Source: Streptomyces sp. TLI_105 (lineage in GTDB: Bacteria > Actinomycetota > Actinomycetes > Streptomycetales > Streptomycetaceae). From it: DNA of 64,000 nt. Each line of letters opens with the position of its first letter. Position 1 is the first letter of the stretch. Positions 56,721-64,000 of the stretch are shown one piece after another. The stretch covers positions 7,758,001 to 7,822,000 of the forward strand of contig NZ_FNSM01000001.1 of NCBI RefSeq assembly GCF_900105415.1, written 5' to 3'. The position numbers and the translations under genes were made by a program. Under the pieces are notes generated by a model that saw nothing but the letters and a program-made list of their open reading frames with translations, was not told where the DNA came from and made no database searches.

Positions 56721-57641
56721 TTACCGGCCGAGCGCCTCCGCCAGCAGCGAGGCGGTCCCGGCCACCAGAGGGTTGTCGGTGGGGGCGTCCTCCTCGGGCT
56801 GCGTGGTGAGGACGGCCAGGACGATCGGCGTGCCGTCCGGCCGCCAGGCGATCCCCACGTCGTTGGCGCCGCCGTAGCGAGGAGAGCCGGTCTTGTCGGC
56901 GAGGAGCCAGTCGGCGGGCAGGCCGCGGCGGAATTTCTCGGTGCTGGTGGTGTTGCGGAGCAGCCAGTCGGTGAGCCGCGCGCGGTCGTGGGGCTCCAGT
57001 ACGTCGCCGAGCACGAGGCGGGCGTAGTCGAGGCCGATGGCGTGAGGGGTGGTGGTGTCGGTGACCCGCCAGGGCTCCGCCGAGTTGAGCTCGGGCTCCC
57101 ACCGGTCGAGCCGGGTGACGCGGTCCCCGATCGAGCGGCAGAAGCGGGTGATTCCGGTGGGGCCGCCCAGCTCCTTGAGGAGCAGATTGCCGGCGGTGTT
57201 GTCGCTGAAGCGGATGGTGGCGTCGCAGAGTTCGGCGACGGTCATGCCGCCCGAGACGTTCTCGGCCAGCCCGGCGACCGGCGAGATGCCCGACCTGGCG
57301 ACGTACGCCTGGGTGTAGTGGACGCGCCGGGCGAGGAACTCCCCGTCGCGGTCGAGGTCGCGCAGCACGGCCGCGACGGCGAGGGTCTTGAACACCGAGG
57401 CCATGGGGAAGCGTTCGTCCGCCCGGTGGGCCACGGTCCTGCCCGTGCGCAGGTCACGGGCGAACACGCCGAGCCGTGCGGTGTGCTCCCGCTCCAGACG
57501 CCTCAGCCGCGCCACGACGCCGCCCGTCCCCGGTAAGGCCTGCGCGGTTCCTCCGCCCAGCGCGAGCGCGGCCGTGAGCGCCGTGCCGACGCCCAGGGCG
57601 AGGGCGGTACGGCGGGACGGTCCTGGTCCGTTGGAGTACAA
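56721..57641 (-). CDS. class A beta-lactamase
   Basis: 306 residues from the TTG at 57641 (GGAAGGAAG upstream); a GTG at 57665 is an alternative. Tat-type signal (SRRTALALGVGTALTAALAL). All class A catalytic elements are present: Ser82-x-x-Lys85 (SVFK), Ser146-Asp-Asn (SDN), Glu182 in EPELN and Lys250-Thr-Gly (KTG). It should hydrolyse penicillins. Chromosomal class A enzymes are common in Streptomyces. Precedes the SRPBCC gene in the same direction. Confidence 0.93.
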   Translation of the reverse strand: MYSNGPGPSRRTALALGVGTALTAALALGGGTAQALPGTGGVVARLRRLEREHTARLGVFARDLRTGRTVAHRADERFPMASVFKTLAVAAVLRDLDRDGEFLARRVHYTQAYVARSGISPVAGLAENVSGGMTVAELCDATIRFSDNTAGNLLLKELGGPTGITRFCRSIGDRVTRLDRWEPELNSAEPWRVTDTTTPHAIGLDYARLVLGDVLEPHDRARLTDWLLRNTTSTEKFRRGLPADWLLADKTGSPRYGGANDVGIAWRPDGTPIVLAVLTTQPEEDAPTDNPLVAGTASLLAEALGR

Positions 57642-57751
57642 GAGGCTTCCTTCCGTGGTGATCACTGTCGTACGTGTACACGCCCCCACAGGCCGTCCGG
57701 TTTCGCCACACGGGGGCTGCGCGACGCTCTCACGGACCGGAAGCGGAAGCC

Positions 57752-60706
57752 TCAGCCCAGCTGCCGCCGGACCAGCTCGTGGAACAGCCCGGTCGTGTCG
57801 GCGAGGAGTTCGGCGGGCGTGCCCTCCTGGACGACGCGTCCGTCCGCCAGGGCGATCACCCGGTCGGCGTCCATGATGGTGGACAGCCGGTGGGCGATCA
57901 CGACGCGGGTCGCGTTCAGGGCGCGGGTCGACTCGATGACGATCCGCTGGGCCTCGTTGTCCAGGGCGCTCGTCGCCTCGTCGAAGAAGAGGACGCGGGG
58001 TCTGCGGATGAGCGCCTGAGCGATCATCAGCCGCTGTCGCTGGCCGCCCGAGATGGTGCCTCCGCCGTCGGACAGCATCGTGTGCATGCCCATCGGCATG
58101 GCCTTGATGTCCTCGGCCAGGCCCGCCATCGCGGCGGCGGCCCACGCGTCCTCCAGCGGGTACGTGCCGGCGCCGCGGATGCAGTCGAGGACGGAGCCGG
58201 AGAACGGCTGGGCGTTCTGGAGGACGACGCCGCACTGGCGGCGCACGGCCGCCAGGTCCAGGGCCGCGAGGTCCTGTCCGTCGTACCGCACGGTGCCGGA
58301 GGCCGGCCGGTCGAAGCCGATGAGCAGCCGCAGGAGCGTGGACTTGCCGCAGCCGCTGGCCCCGACGATCGCGACGAACTCGCCCGGCCGCACCCGCAGG
58401 CTGACCCCGTCGAGGACCAGCGGGCCGTCCTCGGTGTAGCGGTAGGACAGGTTCTCGGCCTCGATCGCACCGGTCAGTTCGCCGGGCCGGGCACTGGAGC
58501 CGCGGACCTCGGGCGTCTCCCGGAACACCGGCCTGATCTGTTCGAACATGGGCTGCACGGCGGCGGCCGAAAGAAGCGCGCCGGTCAGCTGTGTGACCGA
58601 GGAGAGCATCATCGTGACGGCGGTGCTGAAGGTGAGGAACTCGCTCGCGGACAGGCTGCCGCGGGCCGGGCCCGCCAGGAGCGCGAACATCACGAGCGTG
58701 CACAGCGGCAGACAGACCGCGCCGAGGACCGCGAGGACGTTCTTGATCCGCCCGATGCGCCGGTGCAGTTCGCGGGTCCGGGCGAACTGCCCCGCCCAGG
58801 CGGCATAGGCGAAGCTCTCGGCCGCCGCGACGCGCAGCTTCGGCAGCCCGCGCAGGGTCTGGAAGGCCTGGTTGTCGAGCTTGTTGTCGAGCCGGATCAG
58901 CTGCCGCTGGTACCGCAGCTGCCAGAGGCCGAGGCCCAGGAAGACCGCGGCCGTGGCCAGCAGCAGGGCGAGCGCGACGAGGGCCAGCGGCACGCTGTAG
59001 ACGAGGAGCAGCACCAGGTTGACCGTGCCGACGGTGCCGGCCTGGACGACCACCGGGCCGATGCCGGACAGGATCCGGCGGATGGCGCTGATGCCCATGG
59101 CGGCACCGGCCAGTTCGCCGGTCGACCGCCCGGCGAAGAACGTCGTCGGCAGGCGGAGGAGCCGGTCCCAGACGGCCGGCTGGAGGGTGGCCTCGACGCG
59201 GCCCTCCATGCGGAGGATCGCGGTGTTCTGCAGCAGCATGAACGCGGCCGACACGATGCCGGTGGCGATGATCGCGAAGCCGGCCTGGACGATCAGCCCG
59301 GTCTCGGCTGCGGGGACGTACGCGCCGAGCACCTTGCCGGTGGCGACGGGCACGAGGGCGCCGAGGGCGACCGCGACGAGCCCGCCGAGGAGCAGGTCGC
59401 GGAGCTCCGCCCGCGTCCCCCGGACGCTGAACCGGAGCAGCCGCAGCAGGCCGAGGGGCCGGTCGGGCAGCGGCCGGTAGAACATGACGGCCCGCGGTGC
59501 GAACGCCGCGGCCTCCGTCCGGCCGACGCGCTCCCGCTCACCGGTGGCGGGGTCGAAGGCCACGTACCGGCCGCGCCGCCACAGCAGGGCCACGGGGGTC
59601 CCGTCCGCCGCGCGGTGTGCCACGAGGGGCCCGCTGTCCTCGCGCCACCAGCGGTCGCCCAGCCGGACGCCGCGGGTGCGGATCCGGGAGGCGAGCGCGA
59701 TGCGTTCGACGGGGTCGAGCTGTCCGGGGTCCGCGGCCGCGTCGGCCGGATCGGCGAGGACGATGCGCGCCTCGGCGGCGACGGCCCGGCACACGGCGTA
59801 GGTCGCGTCGTCGTCGGCCCCCCGGCCCCGAGGGGCTCCGCCGGAGCGGCCGATGGAGGCGAGCAGCGTGTCGTCGGCCCGCGTGCGTGCGGCCCGACCG
59901 GCCTCGATCCCCGCGGCCGCGCGGTCCTCGTGGTCGCGTTCGAGCTGCTCGATCCAGTCGTCCAGGGCGTGGAGCAGCCGGTACTGCTGGTCGACCATGC
60001 CCTGCCAGGTCGCGGAGTCCACGAGAAGGGTTCCGGAGCCGTCGCCCTCGTACCCCTCGTGGCCCGTCGCGTAGGCGGCTCCGTACGCGATGCTCCCGGG
60101 AGCGAGCCGCATCCAGAGGACGTCGTCGTCGGCCGCGCCCGGGGCGTCGCCGGGGCCGCCGTCCAGGGCCGCCTGGTACAGGACGCGCAGCCCGCGCCCG
60201 ATGCCGAGCGCGAAGGCGTGCTCCAGGGGGCTGAGCGGGGCCTCGGCCCCCGTGCCGTACGCGCTCCGGTCCTCGTACCACTGGCCCTCGTACCACTGGC
60301 CGCCGGACGCCCACTGCCCGTACCCCTGCTGTCCGTACCCCTCCGGGGCGTACGCCTGACCGGTCGGGTACGGCAGTTCGCGCAGCTCGACACGGCGCAG
60401 CAGACAGCCCTGGGCGGGCCGGCCGATCAGGGTGTGCGCGGGGCCGTCGACCGGGCCGAGCAGCAGCGTGCCCGCTTCGAGGCGGCCCAGGAAGTGCCAG
60501 GGGCCGAGCCGCGCCGCGTCGACGGCGAACAGGTCGAGGGCGCCCTCGACGACGAGCCAGAGGACGTGCGGGCCTTCGAGGGCGAGGCTGCGCAGGCCGG
60601 CGCAGTCGACCGCGGTGCCGAGGGCGCCCAGGGCGGCGACGACCGGGTCCGGGGCGCCGCCGTGCCGTATGCCGGCGAGGTCGACGGGCGGGTGGGGGAC
60701 GTTCAC
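57752..60706 (-). CDS. NHLM-type bacteriocin export ABC protein (permease-ATPase, second subunit)
   Basis: 984 residues from the GTG at 60706. A long N-terminal region (about 1-410) includes a cyclic-nucleotide-binding-like part (about 35-110) and a Tyr/Trp/Gln/Gly-rich insert at 113-149. Then come six transmembrane helices (from about 425) and an ATPase with Walker A GASGCGKST, signature ISGGQRQRL, Walker B VLFFDEATSALD and switch His AHRLST. This is the NHLP/NHLM leader-family export ATPase. It starts one base after the C39-ABC gene and would form the exporter heterodimer. Confidence 0.92.
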   Translation of the reverse strand: MNVPHPPVDLAGIRHGGAPDPVVAALGALGTAVDCAGLRSLALEGPHVLWLVVEGALDLFAVDAARLGPWHFLGRLEAGTLLLGPVDGPAHTLIGRPAQGCLLRRVELRELPYPTGQAYAPEGYGQQGYGQWASGGQWYEGQWYEDRSAYGTGAEAPLSPLEHAFALGIGRGLRVLYQAALDGGPGDAPGAADDDVLWMRLAPGSIAYGAAYATGHEGYEGDGSGTLLVDSATWQGMVDQQYRLLHALDDWIEQLERDHEDRAAAGIEAGRAARTRADDTLLASIGRSGGAPRGRGADDDATYAVCRAVAAEARIVLADPADAAADPGQLDPVERIALASRIRTRGVRLGDRWWREDSGPLVAHRAADGTPVALLWRRGRYVAFDPATGERERVGRTEAAAFAPRAVMFYRPLPDRPLGLLRLLRFSVRGTRAELRDLLLGGLVAVALGALVPVATGKVLGAYVPAAETGLIVQAGFAIIATGIVSAAFMLLQNTAILRMEGRVEATLQPAVWDRLLRLPTTFFAGRSTGELAGAAMGISAIRRILSGIGPVVVQAGTVGTVNLVLLLVYSVPLALVALALLLATAAVFLGLGLWQLRYQRQLIRLDNKLDNQAFQTLRGLPKLRVAAAESFAYAAWAGQFARTRELHRRIGRIKNVLAVLGAVCLPLCTLVMFALLAGPARGSLSASEFLTFSTAVTMMLSSVTQLTGALLSAAAVQPMFEQIRPVFRETPEVRGSSARPGELTGAIEAENLSYRYTEDGPLVLDGVSLRVRPGEFVAIVGASGCGKSTLLRLLIGFDRPASGTVRYDGQDLAALDLAAVRRQCGVVLQNAQPFSGSVLDCIRGAGTYPLEDAWAAAAMAGLAEDIKAMPMGMHTMLSDGGGTISGGQRQRLMIAQALIRRPRVLFFDEATSALDNEAQRIVIESTRALNATRVVIAHRLSTIMDADRVIALADGRVVQEGTPAELLADTTGLFHELVRRQLG

Positions 60707-60707
60707 C

Positions 60708-62984
60708 TCAGTGCTCCTTGACCAGACCGGCGTACGTGCCCCGCGCCGCGACGAGCTGCTCGTGGCGCCCGCGCTCCACCACCGTGCCCCGGTCGAGCAC
60801 GACGATCTCGTCGCTGTCGCGCACGGTGCTCAGCCGATGGGCGATGACCACGCAGGCGCAGCCGCGCCGCCGCAGGTTGTCGATGACGATCTGTTCGGTC
60901 GCCGCGTCGAGCGCGCTGGTCACCTCGTCGAGGATCAGGACGCTCGGGCGGCGCACCAGCGCGCGGGCGATCTCCAGGCGCTGGCGCTGGCCGCCGGAGA
61001 AGTTGCGGCCGTCCTGCTCGACGCGGCTCCGGATGCCGCCGGGGCGCCGGGCGACCTCGTCGTACACGGCGGCGTCCTGGAGGGCGGCGACGACGGCCTC
61101 GTCGGGGACGGAGGGGTCCCAGAGCGCCACGTTGTCGCGGACGGTGCCCTCGAAGAGGAAGACGTCCTGGTCGACGAAGGAGACGGAGGCCGCGAGGGCG
61201 CTGCGCGGGATGTCCTCCAGACGCATTCCGTCGATGCGGATCGCGCCCTCCCACGGTGTGTAGAGCCCGGACATCAGCCGCGAGACGGTGGACTTGCCGC
61301 TGCCGGACCCGCCGACCAGGGCGACCTGCTGACCGGGGCCGACGGTGAGCGAGAAGTCCTTGAGCAGCGGCGCGTCGAGGGGGCTGTAGCCGAAGGTGAC
61401 TCCCTCCAGTTCGACGTGGCCGGTGAGGCGGCGGGTGGCGGCGCCCGGGGCGCGCCGGGTGTGCACGGGGTCGACGGGGAAGTTCTCGACGTCCCTGAGG
61501 CGGGCGATGTCGGCGGCGAAGTCCTGGACGCGGCCCGCCACTCCGTTGAGCCGGGTGAGCGGCGCGGTGAAGCCGGTCACGAGGGCCTGGAAGGCGACGA
61601 GCAGGCCGACGGTGAGATGGCCCTCCACCGCCCGCAGACCGCCGATCATGAGGATGAGGGCGCTGTTGAGCGCGGCGAGGGTGGGCGCGACGACCGCCAG
61701 CCAGGCGCTGGGCACGCCGAGCCGCTGCTGCACGTCGAGGGTGGTGGCGTGCTGTCCGGCCCAGCGGCGGAAGAAGCCGTCCTCGCCGCCGGTGGCCTTC
61801 ATCGTCTCGATGAGCTGGAGCCCGCTGTACGCGGTGTTGGTCAGCCGGGCGCTCTCGGCGCGCAGTTTCTGCGTGCCGGTGGCCCGCAGATGGACGACGA
61901 CGCGCAGGGCCACGACGTTGAGCAGGGCGATCAGCACGCCGACGACGGTGAGTTGGGGGTCGTACGTCCAGAGCAGTACGGCGTAGAGCAGGACGACGAC
62001 GGCGTCGACCGCCGCCGCGGCCAGGTCGCGGGCGAGGGTCTCGGCGACCGCGTCGTTGGTCCGGAGGCGTTGGACGAGGTCGGCCGGGCTGCGCTGCGCG
62101 TAGAAGGCGAGCGGGAGCCGGAGCAGGTGCCGCAGGAAGCGGGCGCTGCCCAAGGTGGAGGCGATGACGCGCCCACGCAGCAGATTGGCCTGTTGGAGTG
62201 CGGTGAGCGTCCCGGTCAGGACGAGGGCGGTGGCCATCGCTGCGAAGACCACACCGAGCAGGGACGTCTGGTTCCCGATGAGGAACATGTCGATGTACGT
62301 ACGGCTCAGGGCCGGCACCCACGCGCCGACGGCCACCAGGAGGAGGCTGGCGACGACCGCGGCGGCCATGGTGCCGGAGGTGCCGCGCAGCCGGGCCGGA
62401 AGGGCGGCGAGGACGCCGGGCCGGCTGCCGCCGCGCCGGAATCCGGGGCCCGGTTCGAAGGTGAGCACGATGCCGGTGAAGCTGGTGTCGAACTGGTCCA
62501 TGGGGACGAACCGGCGGCCGCTTCCGGGGTCGTTGATGTACACGCCGGGCCGGCCCAGACGGCGGCCCATGCCCTCGTAGACGACGTAGTGGTTGAACTC
62601 CCAGAAGAGGATGGCCGGGGCGGGCACCTCGGCGAGCGCGGCCAGGTCCATCTGCATGCCCTTGGCCTGGAGCCCGTGACCACGCGCCGCCTTGAGGAGG
62701 TTCCCGGCCCGGGACCCGTCGCGGGAGACGCCGCAGGCGATGCGGAGCTCCTCCAGCGAGACGAAACGGCCGTGGTGCCCGAGGATCATCGCGAGGGCGG
62801 CGGCACCGCACTCGACCGCCTCCATCTGGAGCACCGTGGGGGTGCGGACGGTCCGGGGCCGACGGCCCCCGGGGACCTGCGCACGGCGTCGGGGCCCGCC
62901 CGCCGGCGGGAGCCTGCGGGCCGACCCGCGCGACCTGCCGCCGGACCGGGCCCGGGTCGGGGCGGCCGCCCGTGACGCGCTCAC
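60708..62984 (-). CDS. NHLM-type C39 peptidase-ABC exporter
   Basis: 758 residues; GTG start overlaps the adaptor stop. The N-terminal C39 peptidase has Gln53, Cys59 (QMEAVECGAAALAM), His132 (FNHYVVYEG) and Asp152 (INDPGSG), so it should cut leaders after a double-Gly-type site. Six membrane helices follow, then an ATPase with Walker A GGSGSGKST, signature FSGGQRQRLEIARAL and Walker B LILDEVTSALD. It processes and exports a RiPP-type peptide, presumably the one encoded at the window edge. Confidence 0.95.
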   Translation of the reverse strand: MSASRAAAPTRARSGGRSRGSARRLPPAGGPRRRAQVPGGRRPRTVRTPTVLQMEAVECGAAALAMILGHHGRFVSLEELRIACGVSRDGSRAGNLLKAARGHGLQAKGMQMDLAALAEVPAPAILFWEFNHYVVYEGMGRRLGRPGVYINDPGSGRRFVPMDQFDTSFTGIVLTFEPGPGFRRGGSRPGVLAALPARLRGTSGTMAAAVVASLLLVAVGAWVPALSRTYIDMFLIGNQTSLLGVVFAAMATALVLTGTLTALQQANLLRGRVIASTLGSARFLRHLLRLPLAFYAQRSPADLVQRLRTNDAVAETLARDLAAAAVDAVVVLLYAVLLWTYDPQLTVVGVLIALLNVVALRVVVHLRATGTQKLRAESARLTNTAYSGLQLIETMKATGGEDGFFRRWAGQHATTLDVQQRLGVPSAWLAVVAPTLAALNSALILMIGGLRAVEGHLTVGLLVAFQALVTGFTAPLTRLNGVAGRVQDFAADIARLRDVENFPVDPVHTRRAPGAATRRLTGHVELEGVTFGYSPLDAPLLKDFSLTVGPGQQVALVGGSGSGKSTVSRLMSGLYTPWEGAIRIDGMRLEDIPRSALAASVSFVDQDVFLFEGTVRDNVALWDPSVPDEAVVAALQDAAVYDEVARRPGGIRSRVEQDGRNFSGGQRQRLEIARALVRRPSVLILDEVTSALDAATEQIVIDNLRRRGCACVVIAHRLSTVRDSDEIVVLDRGTVVERGRHEQLVAARGTYAGLVKEH

Positions 62985-63787
62985 GGGAGCAGCCAGTCGA
63001 CGGGCCGCTGCGCGGCGAGGTGGACGGCGCCGGTGACGGGCGTGCCGGAGACGGGCGCGTGCGGGGGTCCGTCCGTGGAGGACCAGGCGTATCCGGAGGC
63101 GGTGGCGGGGGAGCGGTCCAGGGTGACGAGCACCGCGACCGGATCGCCCTCGCGGGAGAAGCGCGCGGCGAGCCCGGCGTCGCCGAGGAAGGAACCGAGT
63201 TGGGCCTGCGTCTGCGGGGTGCGGCCGACAGCGCGGACCCGCCCCTGGAGCACGCCGAACCGGTCGCGCGGGACGGACTGGACACCGAGGTCGACCCGGG
63301 CGCCCGCGCGGATCGTGGCGGCGGTGTCGCCCGGCAGGTACAGGACGGCCATCAGCGGGGCGTGCGGGTCGGTCACGCGCTCCACGGTCGCCACGTCGGC
63401 CCCGGTGGTGACGACCGAACCCAGCCTCGCGTACAGCGTGGTGACGCGACCGCCGGCGACGGCACGCACCGGCCGGTCGCCCCGGTCCGTGCGGACGGTC
63501 AGCAGCGGCGCGCCGGGGGCGACGGGCCGGCCCTCTTCGACGAGGACGTCGGTGACCTGTCCGGCGACGGGGCTCTGCAGCAGATAGGTGCCCTCGGCGT
63601 GGGTGAGGAGGCCGGGGGCGTTCACCTTGGACGTCACCGTGCCGGTGAGGGCCCAGAAACCCGCGGCGGCCATGACGACGACGGTGACGGCGAGCACCAG
63701 ACGGCCCTGGGGGCGCGCGAAGCGCACGGGCACGTCGAGTTCTTCGGGCGATTGCAGCTTGGAAAGCGCATTGCGGCGGAACTGCAC
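62981..63787 (-). CDS. HlyD-family membrane-fusion adaptor of the NHLM export system
   Basis: 268 residues. One N-terminal transmembrane helix (LVLAVTVVVMAAAGFWALTG), then the lipoyl-like half (SPVAGQVTDVLVEEGRPVAP) and a beta-barrel region. First gene of the three-gene export operon (adaptor, C39-ABC, ABC). It lies 120 bases after the peptide gene. Confidence 0.9.
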   Translation of the reverse strand: MQFRRNALSKLQSPEELDVPVRFARPQGRLVLAVTVVVMAAAGFWALTGTVTSKVNAPGLLTHAEGTYLLQSPVAGQVTDVLVEEGRPVAPGAPLLTVRTDRGDRPVRAVAGGRVTTLYARLGSVVTTGADVATVERVTDPHAPLMAVLYLPGDTAATIRAGARVDLGVQSVPRDRFGVLQGRVRAVGRTPQTQAQLGSFLGDAGLAARFSREGDPVAVLVTLDRSPATASGYAWSSTDGPPHAPVSGTPVTGAVHLAAQRPVDWLLP

Positions 63788-63857
63788 GGACTATTCCTTC
63801 GACTGCATTCTCTCGTACATTCCGCGGTCGGGATTTCCGCGGTCGTTCTCAGGGGGC

Positions 63858-63899
63858 GACCGTGAACCCCGGAACCTCCCGGTTCCGGGGTTCACGGTC
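63858..63899 (-). terminator. perfect hairpin between the peptide gene and the export operon
   Basis: A 19-bp perfect stem (63858-63876 with 63881-63899) and 4-base loop TCCC begin about 10 bases after the peptide stop. No U-run. Likely partial terminator that lets precursor mRNA outnumber exporter mRNA. Confidence 0.75.
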
Positions 63900-63909
63900 A
63901 ATACTGGGC

Positions 63910-64000
63910 TCAGATGCCGGCGATGCCGGTGATGCCCGCGGTGTTCACCGAGACGCCGGTGATGCCGGAGGCCAGACCCGGGACGCCGGCGACGAGGCCC
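63910..64000 (-). CDS. C-terminal end of a Gly/Ile/Val-rich peptide, probable NHLM export cargo (partial)
   Basis: 29 codons up to the stop at 63910-63912; the start lies beyond the window. The tail reads, in part, GITGVSVNTAGITGIAGI, a Gly-Ile/Val-rich repeat with few charged residues and no Cys. Its place immediately upstream of a C39/NHLM exporter operon, in the same direction, makes it the natural export substrate. Whether it is a lanthipeptide, another RiPP or an unmodified secreted peptide cannot be judged from this end. Confidence 0.6.
   Translation of the reverse strand, partial: GLVAGVPGLASGITGVSVNTAGITGIAGI

Overview
The window is high-GC actinobacterial DNA, almost certainly a Streptomyces chromosome. 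The signs are strong G/C third-position bias, GTG/TTG starts, GGAGG-type ribosome sites, Tat and lipoprotein signals, and families typical of the genus: ECF sigma factors with C-terminal extensions, DUF4232 lipoproteins, HEAT-repeat regulators, CBM13 glycosidases and RiPP loci. I see no rRNA, transposase, integrase or CRISPR array.

Layout. 1-5 kb: 5'-truncated ECF sigma factor carrying an in-frame copy of a dispersed repeat, secreted subtilase, and a Ser/Thr kinase with a translationally coupled membrane partner. 5-13 kb: an LRV-repeat membrane protein abutting a MarR remnant, an AsnC-type regulator divergent from an M20 peptidase/MFS pair, and an OmpR-type two-component system divergent from an ABC-2-like permease. 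13-19 kb: Ro60/TROVE protein with a possible Y-RNA-like leader, a MarR/MFS efflux unit with a probably leaderless regulator mRNA, and a secreted serine hydrolase. 19-25 kb: frameshifted nitrilase, thyA-folA, a HEAT/MerR-HEAT operon with a textbook MerR promoter, NUDIX and VOC proteins. 25-30 kb: GntR-controlled ABC importer operon ending in a HAD phosphatase. 30-37 kb: ECF41 sigma factor with paired divergent ECF41-type promoters (own gene and an AhpD-like gene), assorted enzymes, a small secreted peptide beside an eight-cysteine protein, SIR2, a HAD remnant and a vWA protein.

37.8-43 kb is a class IV lanthipeptide locus of the venezuelin type (LanL, LanA, ABC ATPase, ABC permease). 43-46 kb holds an esterase, phased A-tract repeats, degenerate tRNA-like elements and a DUF-type protein. 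46-51 kb is a GH30-CBM13/GH3 pair. 52-56 kb is a sulfur/persulfide module (TSUP transporter, rhodanese, MBL-rhodanese) with three CsoR/CstR-type operators but no visible regulator gene. 56-64 kb has a class A beta-lactamase and an NHLM-type RiPP export operon (HlyD adaptor, C39 peptidase-ABC protein, second ABC protein), immediately preceded by the C-terminal end of a Gly/Ile-rich peptide gene cut by the window edge.

The leads I would follow first are the unfinished NHLM peptide locus, the peptide/eight-Cys pair at 34.5-35.3 kb, the Ro60 leader RNA, the twin ECF41 promoters, the tRNA-like array and the phased A-tract repeat.
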